A DNA stretch of 14,016 bases. Source: Candidatus Heimdallarchaeota archaeon. GTDB taxonomy: Archaea; Asgardarchaeota; Heimdallarchaeia; Heimdallarchaeales; Kariarchaeaceae. Of the stretch, positions 7,801 to 12,737 are shown piece by piece. Numbering within the stretch: position 1 is the stretch's first letter; each line of letters starts with the position of its first letter. Position numbers and translations under genes: made by a program. The notes under the pieces are model-generated. The model was not told where the DNA came from and did no database searches. It saw only the letters and a list, made by a program, of their open reading frames with translations. The stretch spans positions 1 through 14,016 of the forward strand of contig JAOUKW010000065.1 of the NCBI GenBank assembly GCA_029882335.1, read 5' to 3'.

Positions 7801-10477
7801 AAATGGAGAAGATTTTAGTACAATATTTAATACAGGCTTTCCTTTATATGGTAGTCCTGGATCTACACTTAATAAAGATAATGTAAATTATATTGATGAT
7901 TATCATTTCAATGATTTTTATCTAATACAAAACTCAAGCGTAGCACCCTCAAATATTTTACTAATACATAGAGATACCATTAATCTGTATTCTCTTTTGA
8001 ATGGAAATTTAATAAATAGTGTTAATTTCACCTCATTACTTGGATTTACATATTTAAATAATCGAATTAGATCTGTTCAGGTTCTAGATTATATTGAAGG
8101 TGGTTACCAAGAAATTGTTGTTGGTCTTACTCGAGGTATTACTTTGGTTTATTCAGGTAATGATTTAACTGAATTACATAGAGTTGATTTAAATCTATCA
8201 CCAACTACAGAAATGCAATGGCTAGTAAAAGTTGGTAATTTTATGGATACCACCAGAAAAGATTTCCTTTTAGTTATTTCAGGTGGCTCAATACCCATTA
8301 CCCTGATCTTAAAGAATGGAGTTAGTGGTGTGACACTCTGGACAAAGATAATTCAATCATTTGGAACAATTTCATATCCTAAGAGCTTGGTTGTTTCTGA
8401 TTTAAATCAGGATGCATTGGATGATATATTTCTTGTTCAATTTCAATTTCTAACAGCTTTTAGTGGGTTGTCAGGTGATCTTATTTGGAATACTACAATA
8501 TCAGATACAAATTACTATCGAAGTGGTACCAAAGATATTCCAGTCAGAGATATCGATGAAGATGGAATTAATGATTTCATAGTTTCATTTACATCGAAAA
8601 TTATGGATAAACCGATAATGAGAGCAATTAGTGGTCACAATGGACAATCAATCTGGGAACAATTTCCTATTTTTACCACAAATAATGCCAGATCATACTA
8701 TAGCCCTGCAATAGGAGACACTCAGTTATTTGGTGGTGTTAATTTACTTATTGTGAACAGTAGGCAACATCCCTATAATACAGAAGTTAACCCCTATACT
8801 GCGTTTCATGATCTTAAAACTGGAACTATAATGGGTAGAATGAAAACAAACTTTATTTCAGATGCATCTGCAATATTTAGTAAAAATGGAATGGATTATG
8901 CTATTTTAGGGGATAAATTTGGTAGTATCAACATTTATTCCTTACATGATGGGATTGATAATTCCAGTTATACATATCCTGCAACTGTTTCTGAACAGCC
9001 ATTCTTTGCATTGGGAAGTGAATTTACTGATCGTACTCAGTATGTTCTTCGAGATGTAACCAGTGATGGAGTTGATGATGTATTAGTTGCTGATGATAAT
9101 TATATTGGGATGGGTGATACCTATAATCTCCTTAATGATCCGAATTATAATCAAGTATTATGGGAACTCAATTTACATGATGTCGGAAGACTACTTGGTA
9201 GAATTCAGGTTGCTGAAATCAAACAAAATGGTATTCCATACCTACTTGCTCCATTTGAATATACTTTCATTGCTGTAAACATGCAAACTGGTGTAATAGA
9301 ATGGACATATAATTACACATATAATGAATTTGGTATATGGGATAATTTTGATTATTTAGTAAGTAATTTTAATCCAAGTGTTGCTGGTTTAGAGATAATA
9401 TTTACAGGTCAAGGGCAAATGACATTGGGTGAAACAACAGGATATGCTACTATACTTGGAATGATAGGTGCATCAAATGGAAATTTCATATACTCAAGAG
9501 ATCCATATTTTGGTTATCAAAATCCAAAATTTGCTTTTGGCAATATTGATGGTGCCTCAACTTTAGAAGTCTTGTTTTCAATGGAAACAACATACAATCC
9601 ATTTATATCCGTGTTTGGAATATTTAATGCTTCATTAATCCCATTTTATGCAGATTTAATGATTGGTATGCCACCAATAGCAGATATTTTAGTGGGTGAA
9701 TTTGATTCTAATTTTATTGGAGATGAATTTATATTACAATTTGATTTCAATGAAATTAATTATCCACACTTCCCCTACCAAATGAATGATTTTCCATCAA
9801 TATTTCTACTTTATGCGTGGGATCCTGCAGATTTTCTCCAACCAAGTAGGGATAAAATGATTGGAATTTCTCCAGTAGGTGAAAATACCCGATCTTTTGC
9901 AGTGCATTCTCAATACAATCCATCAACTGCATCAACAGATAGATATTTAGTTGGTGAAACTATTTCTGGAGACTTATTTACGCTCAATATGTCGTCGTCA
10001 CCATTCTTCACCAATAAATATATGGATCAAAGCGGAGTTTTAGATTCAAATGCAGCTCCTTATGCAAGACACTCTGTTCTTTATTCAACCAATATTTGTA
10101 GTCGAACCTCAAATGAAATCAGCTTTGTTAAAGTTATGTCAATTACAACAATTGCATGTTATTCCAATGTTAACATGAATTATGTAAATGATCCAGTATG
10201 GACTATAGATATTGATTTTGATATAGTTTATGATATGATTATTGGTGATTTTGATACCGATGCCATAGATGATCTCATGATAATTGGTAAGAATGGTTAT
10301 GTTTGGGTAATGTTGAGTACTTTGGGACTTAATGTGATTGAGCATGAGATCTTAATCTTAAGTGATAACAATTATTCTGAAGGATTTGCAACTTATGGTG
10401 TGTCATTTGTATATATTTCCCCAATATTAACAATTTTACTGGCTATTTATGTAATTAGGAGAAAATTTAAGAAATAA
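1841..10477 (+). CDS. Giant FG-GAP/VCBS beta-propeller surface protein with signal peptide and C-terminal membrane anchor
   Basis: Protein of 2878 residues. The ATG at 1841 is chosen because it has a strong Shine-Dalgarno and opens a signal peptide: KNTK, a hydrophobic core, and a probable cut after about residue 28. Residues 30-73 are an Asn-rich linker. FG-GAP/VCBS-type motifs (DxDxDGxxD/E followed by a beta strand) form three clusters at about 144-335, 818-1365 and 1852-2817. They are separated by a galactose-binding-like region (400-535) and a sialidase-like Asp-box region (1390-1740). Residues 2852-2873 are a transmembrane helix, followed by RRKFKK. The bulk should therefore be extracellular, anchored at its C-terminus and Ca2+-binding. 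The ectodomain has only six cysteines, in three close pairs. Propeller proteins of this type bind proteins or glycans, and adhesion or recognition is the likely role, but no ligand can be read from the sequence. No catalytic domain was recognised. Residues about 540-810 are beta-rich and unassigned. It is probably co-transcribed with the upstream calcium-repeat protein. Confidence 0.93.
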   Translation: MKNTKIFTNLIITIFICSIFGAIPSVIAIESDIFESHDNANGINDNSQNSNPNAGYPNNQNMGDFLNDNQNEYNVKWDPWLTKAAIHAVATTDDGSMMALAGGYLYDDEIHIYKWNTIEDVYDLVWEVGGGVFQSDVMTLDFADTDHNSLLELIAGGEDGVIYIFEQNHLYDPITNMENRFDLVWQSNRLGRIFDLAIDDTDGDARDDIIVATGDTIRWFEYTEHSGYPFQQEHWIEFTEVFNLPVEDYIYSVEVTDINTNGLKDIIVGLKSGKIIVVENNGTTIMVEGVPFPITQDNSYQQIWDTGDRFKRPISDMSVGDLDGDGENEVLIAAQGQGVYVLDKRNNNLHTYRIQRSLETWESNPSDFYRLDNLLDKMINSSSFLHNNVYTSFNGDLEPLANPGAHSINPYNTYSRTRDSSYTVFDSRLNRAWAIYDFGADEEVAGNGPTNLWDLRIDTSSSTDKTQLNISISQDNFNYYYIATNKLTNGTSSSSYFVDIDHILNEFGIDFIRYIKVEVMSGMFELDRIYGRTIYKPLNNAQSTEIGQLRFKNELSPRTVGFIGTIDGVILGIIWNSTLNGGTYQIKWDSWQDERWKLEKNIFDLEIMNKVGRFPAFIRHNSQSFELNLDAGIPGSAGGGDILSYSAGNFYNYLYENNMEYIISSTTGNLLLYRQSSTFSAPVYDASLTASVLNQVQTYINTRKAANIRYFTTSLIANDVNLIDIASATNNILPRTNAYWLVVGEWNGTTANLGIDTYSAASGEIDFTLWYIDSNTNGKFVRYNKQGVGLTISDLELTGQLWGVLRQSTWMPKMAGADFIGDSNNDLILTNGKIHLLETIYSRNITTGDLITPAYSGSNNSYEIMNYMYKGNYFQDINDNAKGRVWSNANPVDFDGDGDFDLVLGFARYQTAFFGFDKISYGVTYWENIGTRDDPVWVEKSKAINNNDPDSNFRVNRYTDPILLWENYDFGEAGFDPIFGYHPIYQTEQPSKLIMFKVLSDTNIFKGRLTSFIASYDQPLSFMVATYPEVKRVDINLLYSNSLYSGINFGFHIFDTWDNEEELEDWTLSMSSADLDQDGKNELIVGDFNNNMFVFEHLTNNTFKRAFKSFDVNRTILTDESPYSHELFDGISGTFYRTLFDHVQYLIAGMDLNNNGRLEFIGATDSMLFVFESTLTPAGYIHDDTYELISIIDLYTIPQLSRLSMDQIIVSALSWGDDITADGRNELIISTGSALLIFEITALTSSEPSSYIMEEIFYGETYNQLGKYSLPGNYIMNPNHQINAILVEDLDNDGKLDLTIGGVDNSYPQEIANGFTFILEWEGNSFFTMLDTSNFELSTRFSTVHDLSVDNADYDNKKELLIAHDRGIDIYEFIGDNEIIFQESITSDPSHNMQSRNYWTSQDSAFLLGENDVITLSSGYLLMVFSDYMGTVCPGVIPCYPDIKLRYVMSIDNGISWTIPANLTIAPITPTPDGLFMGYESIDLYYAADVGSVYLTYVKRYRETSLSYDKLYIISINQLSLGGSNQEYLIDYDSVPKGSDISSSPRFLINQGKSRLMLTYYKHSTDILYFTNTAFSSTTQVLMFGQVRWVFGYGYYKAPYANGSRVLEHYDIHSLDATKLNNPENPVNIFDLGIIFSGNLYAEELSMDKDLFYTYLKFNLSSFTILSHYSPIRTFSSGMSSFNPSIIQETKSNNLIVTFDQQTLSAFGGLYSIWSNDYGLTWNGPYDMSHPYGRDDPAMRPYVSQSGNSYRIGTELGQDFINYFINDRPILTVGINGGFTMLYNEYVFMENAATRFGLCGANSQLISRIYQYLSQECNILQDKFVFIASVHNPYSNFTWYNIDKATSISVGDSDADGRHEIFAASGKKAVLFEFSDNSNTHILHTQKWISREYDREITEVSISDLNGNGFPELIIETSRGVVNSYEVIDTSMEQSTDIIMPKYQQSVYEAFVIDPLNEVRQILTQDITGDGTDDIIYSVNSGRLVALNGEDFSTIFNTGFPLYGSPGSTLNKDNVNYIDDYHFNDFYLIQNSSVAPSNILLIHRDTINLYSLLNGNLINSVNFTSLLGFTYLNNRIRSVQVLDYIEGGYQEIVVGLTRGITLVYSGNDLTELHRVDLNLSPTTEMQWLVKVGNFMDTTRKDFLLVISGGSIPITLILKNGVSGVTLWTKIIQSFGTISYPKSLVVSDLNQDALDDIFLVQFQFLTAFSGLSGDLIWNTTISDTNYYRSGTKDIPVRDIDEDGINDFIVSFTSKIMDKPIMRAISGHNGQSIWEQFPIFTTNNARSYYSPAIGDTQLFGGVNLLIVNSRQHPYNTEVNPYTAFHDLKTGTIMGRMKTNFISDASAIFSKNGMDYAILGDKFGSINIYSLHDGIDNSSYTYPATVSEQPFFALGSEFTDRTQYVLRDVTSDGVDDVLVADDNYIGMGDTYNLLNDPNYNQVLWELNLHDVGRLLGRIQVAEIKQNGIPYLLAPFEYTFIAVNMQTGVIEWTYNYTYNEFGIWDNFDYLVSNFNPSVAGLEIIFTGQGQMTLGETTGYATILGMIGASNGNFIYSRDPYFGYQNPKFAFGNIDGASTLEVLFSMETTYNPFISVFGIFNASLIPFYADLMIGMPPIADILVGEFDSNFIGDEFILQFDFNEINYPHFPYQMNDFPSIFLLYAWDPADFLQPSRDKMIGISPVGENTRSFAVHSQYNPSTASTDRYLVGETISGDLFTLNMSSSPFFTNKYMDQSGVLDSNAAPYARHSVLYSTNICSRTSNEISFVKVMSITTIACYSNVNMNYVNDPVWTIDIDFDIVYDMIIGDFDTDAIDDLMIIGKNGYVWVMLSTLGLNVIEHEILILSDNNYSEGFATYGVSFVYISPILTILLAIYVIRRKFKK
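2270..2845 (+). repeat. FG-GAP/VCBS blade cluster A
   Basis: Four motifs start at protein residues 144 (degenerate, DTDHNSLLELIAGG), 200 (DTDGDARDDIIVATG), 257 (DINTNGLKDIIVGLKSG) and 321 (DLDGDGENEVLIAAQG). Spacing is 56-64 residues, the size of one propeller blade. An earlier blade without an Asp motif may start near residue 85. Confidence 0.75.
3038..3445 (+). other. Galactose-binding/discoidin-like region within the giant protein (tentative)
   Basis: Protein residues about 400-535. The pattern is a strand with Y/F-D-F-G (around residue 437), a strand ending in LRIDTS, then LNISISQD with an aromatic stretch, and finally FIRYIKVEV. This order resembles jelly-roll F5/8-type carbohydrate-binding domains, in which a 'YDFG' strand, an 'S-x-D-x-x-F' segment and an 'RY-I-x-V/I' strand recur. 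It interrupts the propeller pattern. The assignment rests on pattern memory only. Confidence 0.35.
4292..5935 (+). repeat. FG-GAP/VCBS blade cluster B
   Basis: Seven motifs start at protein residues 818 (DFIGDSNNDLILTNG), 893 (DFDGDGDFDLVLGF), 1074 (DLDQDGKNELIVGD), 1151 (DLNNNGRLEFIGATD), 1218 (DITADGRNELIISTG), 1289 (DLDNDGKLDLTIGG) and about 1350 (degenerate, NADYDNKKELLIA). From 1074 onward the spacing is regular at 61-77 residues; the gap between 893 and 1074 hides blades without a recognisable motif or an insert. Confidence 0.75.
6008..7060 (+). other. Sialidase-like Asp-box (BNR) propeller region within the giant protein
   Basis: Protein residues about 1390-1740. Two Asp boxes are visible: SIDNGISW at 1450 and SNDYGLTW at 1715, each ahead of a proline and a new strand, as in BNR/sialidase-fold propellers. 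Between them are strands of the GxLxxxF/Y type (GYLLMVFSD, GSVYLTYVK, SRLMLTYYK, NNLIVTFDQ) that look like further blades. FG-GAP motifs are absent here and resume at 1852. I do not see an F/Y-R-I-P motif, so sialidase activity is not claimed. Confidence 0.55.
7394..10291 (+). repeat. FG-GAP/VCBS blade cluster C
   Basis: Motifs start at protein residues 1852 (DSDADGRHEIFAASG), 1904 (DLNGNGFPELIIET), 1966 (DITGDGTDDIIYSV), 2083 (YIEGGYQEIVVGL, degenerate), 2187 (DLNQDALDDIFLV), 2237 (DIDEDGINDFIVS), 2405 (DVTSDGVDDVLVADD), 2570 (DGASTLEVLFS, degenerate) and 2803 (DFDTDAIDDLMIIG). Interleaved segments with A-x-x-G-x-x-G-x-x-x-W (for example AISGHNGQSIW) resemble PQQ/quinoprotein-type blades, which also occur in VCBS-rich proteins. 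The cluster ends about 35 residues before the membrane helix. Confidence 0.7.
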
Positions 10478-10956
10478 ATTACCACGAATTATAATATGAT
10501 CATATCAAATTAAGATATGAAATAAATTGAACTTAATTAAATAATTTTAATGATATTTAATACTGAAACTGAATAACTGATAATTAATGTAATAGAGTTA
10601 TCATAGATTAATTTAATTCTATAATCATGATCTTAAATTATTTATTTTTCAGTTATACTTTTGATAATAGATTAGTTAGAATTAGCAGGGGAATGATCTG
10701 ATTTTTATATTATTCAAATCAAATAGTCAATTGAGGCTAATAAGATTTTAATATGTCCTAAACATAATTATTTCAGAGGTGAATGTAGAAGAATGAAATG
10801 TTTGATAAGATATGAACAATTTATTTATATACATTTACCTGAAATCAGTTTAATTAATTAAATTCAAGTAAATCGAATAATAATTGTATTTCAATAATCG
10901 TATAAATATCACAACGTAAAGATTATTCTACACATCATCTTTAGGTTTAATTTAAA
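10478..10956 (+). other. AT-rich intergenic region between the giant surface gene and the RIO kinase
   Basis: The 479 bases contain no convincing gene. T-rich runs at 10645-10649 and about 10702-10706 could end the surface-protein transcript, as archaeal polymerase terminates at U-tracts, but in such AT-rich DNA they carry little weight. A short imperfect hairpin (ATAACT at 10573-10578 with AGTTAT at 10596-10601) is also weak. A 22-codon frame at 10793-10861 follows a GAGGTGA sequence but has no other support. TATA-like sequences occur at 10824-10831 and, better placed, at 10901-10908. Confidence 0.6.
10901..10908 (+). promoter_or_regulatory. Candidate archaeal TATA box for the RIO kinase gene
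   Basis: TATAAATA lies 48 bases ahead of the ATG at 10957. An archaeal start site about 22-27 bases downstream would fall near 10930-10935 and leave a leader of about 25 bases without a Shine-Dalgarno sequence. No clear BRE purine pair is seen directly upstream, and background AT content is high, so this is only a candidate. Confidence 0.4.
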
Positions 10957-11859
10957 ATGGAAAGAAAAATTAACGAAAGATTGAGGAATCACTCACGTAG
11001 AAAAAAAAACAGACAACGTGGGGATACTAATTCAGATTATCTAAGATCTGAAGAACAAGAAATTTTGACTGATTTCACTCAGCAAGAATTAGAAGAAATG
11101 CTAATAGAAGATGGAATTGCGAGTAAAGTCAAAGGTATTATTGGAATTGGAAAAGAGGCAAGTGTTTACTGGATAGAAGATAACAAAGGTAATGATTTGG
11201 CATTAAAGATGTTTAGGATCCATAGAACAAGTCATAACTTTAATTCATTACATGCAAGATCAAAATTATCCGATACTGGTAAACTAAGTATTGCTTCAGG
11301 ATTATGTAGAAGAGAGTTTCTTAACTTGACTTACATGTATGAAGGAGGTGTTAGAGTACCGACCCCAGTGGCTCATCATGAATTCATCTATACAATGAAA
11401 TTTCTTGGTGATAAATATGGCAGTGCACCTTTACTAGGTAGTGTTAATTTGAAAAGGTTCTACATAGATCCAATCGAAGTTTTAGATGAGATTTTGGATA
11501 ATTTAGAAATCATGTTTACAAAGGCTATGATAGTACATGGAGACTTCAGTGAGCATAATATAGTTTGGTTTGAAGAGAAACCTTGGATAATAGATGTATA
11601 TCAATCACAGAGATATCATCCAGAATATCAAACTACCCATAGAATTGCTAAAATAGATGCTTTAAAAGTACTAAAAAAAGATATTTATGAAATATTAAAT
11701 CATTTTGAAAAAAAATATCGAGTTAGCTATGATCCAGATGAAGTTTTCGATGCTATTGCAAAAACTGAAAATCAAGATTGGATTCCAACTGATCTTCTTA
11801 GTGAGAATATTGATTTAGATGCATATATTGAGGAACAAAAGAAAGTTAGATTTGATTAA
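10957..11859 (+). CDS. RIO-family atypical protein kinase/ATPase, RIO1-like
   Basis: Cytoplasmic protein of 300 residues. RIO kinases act in late maturation of the small ribosomal subunit in archaea and eukaryotes, mainly as ATPases. Visible landmarks: a basic N-terminus (residues 1-20, rich in Arg/Lys, possibly rRNA-contacting), the nucleotide loop GIGKEASVY (63-71), the ATP-binding Lys84 in LALKMF, an adenine-pocket segment MKFLG, the catalytic loop HGDFSEHN with Asp196 and Asn201, and the metal-binding IIDVYQS with Asp213. The absence of an N-terminal winged-helix domain and the IDVxQS motif point to RIO1. The segment after Lys84 (FRIHRTS) looks more like RIO2, so the subfamily is not fully certain. 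The start is the first ATG after a candidate TATA box and is consistent with family length. The 3' end overlaps convergently with the methyltransferase gene. Confidence 0.9.
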   Translation: MERKINERLRNHSRRKKNRQRGDTNSDYLRSEEQEILTDFTQQELEEMLIEDGIASKVKGIIGIGKEASVYWIEDNKGNDLALKMFRIHRTSHNFNSLHARSKLSDTGKLSIASGLCRREFLNLTYMYEGGVRVPTPVAHHEFIYTMKFLGDKYGSAPLLGSVNLKRFYIDPIEVLDEILDNLEIMFTKAMIVHGDFSEHNIVWFEEKPWIIDVYQSQRYHPEYQTTHRIAKIDALKVLKKDIYEILNHFEKKYRVSYDPDEVFDAIAKTENQDWIPTDLLSENIDLDAYIEEQKKVRFD

Positions 11860-12466
11860 TCTCTTCTGATCTCTTTTTTGCAACAAAATGGAAAATATGC
11901 CAAAATTTGTCAATACCAGATGCAGTTTTACCATCTTCTTTAACTTCCTTAAAAAATTCTAATTCAAGCCCTTTAAATAATTTATTAAACTCTTCTAATG
12001 ATAAAAAGGTTGTATTTTCTCTATTTTCTTTATTCCATTGATCTTCAATACCAAATAGTTGTCCACATATTCGTCCTCCAGGTACTAATGATTCAATCAA
12101 TTTAGACCAAAAATCTTTAAAATTCTCAGATTTGCAAAAAGGTAGGCTATAACTGGCATTAATTAAGCTAGACTTTGGATACGTTACGTTTTCAAATCCA
12201 GATGTTATTATTTGCAACTTTTCTTGATGAGAATTAGAAATCCTTGATAATAAAAATTTTGATGCATTTTCTTCAGAGTCAACGGCAAGTACATTCCAAT
12301 TATTATTAAGCAATTCCAATGTATCATTTCCTGATCCAAATCCAAGGTCAATGGCACTCTTATTATTTGGTTCACCCTCCTTTTTGAATAATTTCAAACA
12401 TTGGAGTAATGTATCACGAGGTGCTCTATTAGATGTAATTCTATAATATTCAAGCCAATCAGTCAT
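11846..12466 (-). CDS. Class I SAM-dependent methyltransferase
   Basis: Protein of 206 residues, predicted cytoplasmic. It opens with DWLEYYRITSNRAPRDTL, followed by motif I AIDLGFGSGND (residues 38-48, the SAM-binding glycine loop), the acidic ribose-binding Asp63 in VLAVDSEE, motif IV-like NASYSLPFC (103-111), and PGGRICGQLFG (129-139) as the post-motif strand. This order matches a common small methyltransferase family of about 200 residues found widely in bacteria, in which the second glycine-loop residue is usually Cys rather than Phe43. The substrate is unknown. The ATG at 12466 begins directly before the conserved N-terminal segment, so the start is reliable. Its last 14 bases overlap the end of the RIO kinase gene tail to tail, so each transcript must end inside the other gene or read into it. 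Acquisition from bacteria is possible but cannot be judged here. Confidence 0.88.
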   Translation of the reverse strand: MTDWLEYYRITSNRAPRDTLLQCLKLFKKEGEPNNKSAIDLGFGSGNDTLELLNNNWNVLAVDSEENASKFLLSRISNSHQEKLQIITSGFENVTYPKSSLINASYSLPFCKSENFKDFWSKLIESLVPGGRICGQLFGIEDQWNKENRENTTFLSLEEFNKLFKGLELEFFKEVKEDGKTASGIDKFWHIFHFVAKKRSEEINQI

Positions 12467-12491
12467 AAAATAACTTGGTCAGTGCAAAATT

Positions 12492-12500
12492 AAAATTTAT
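12492..12500 (-). promoter_or_regulatory. Candidate TATA box for the methyltransferase gene
   Basis: On the minus strand the sequence ATAAATTTTA lies about 25-34 bases ahead of the ATG at 12466. That distance would make the transcript leaderless or almost so, which fits the lack of a Shine-Dalgarno sequence at this start. AT-rich background makes the call uncertain. Confidence 0.35.
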
Positions 12501-12690
12501 TGGAGTATTTCAAATTAAATCAATGTTTTCAATTGTTTTATTAACTCATATTTGTTATCTAAAAAGATTAAATAGTAGTTCTTATTCATATATAATTTAT
12601 ATTTTTTATAATTCCAAATGTCATTAATTATCATGACTAAAATTGTAGTGAAAAATGACAATTTATTCTATAATCATATAATAGAAACAA

Positions 12691-12698
12691 AATAAATA
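12691..12698 (+). promoter_or_regulatory. Candidate TATA box for the PAS-domain gene
   Basis: AATAAATA lies 39 bases ahead of the GTG at 12738, predicting a start site near 12720-12725 and a leader under 20 bases. A second candidate, TATAATA at 12678-12684, would give a leader of about 30 bases. Together with the minus-strand candidate, this makes the 271-base gap at 12467-12737 a divergent promoter region. No operator-like repeat stands out. Confidence 0.3.
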
Positions 12699-12737
12699 CG
12701 GTTAGTTTATTAACTTAAATTACAATAATGAAATAGA

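Noticed and set aside
10139..10345. Open 68-codon minus-strand frame within the end of the giant gene
   Set aside because: It is low-complexity Ile/Asn/Tyr/His sequence antisense to a well-supported coding region.
1841..10477. An archaeal integrin-alpha homologue, given the FG-GAP repeats
   Set aside because: FG-GAP/VCBS repeats are widespread in bacterial and archaeal surface proteins. There is no single N-terminal seven-bladed propeller followed by integrin leg domains, so homology to integrin is not supported.
10793..10861. 22-codon frame (MKCLIRYEQFIYIHLPEISL and two more residues) after a GAGGTGA sequence
   Set aside because: It is too short to distinguish from chance in AT-rich DNA, and a candidate TATA site overlaps it. 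It is recorded only as part of the intergenic region.
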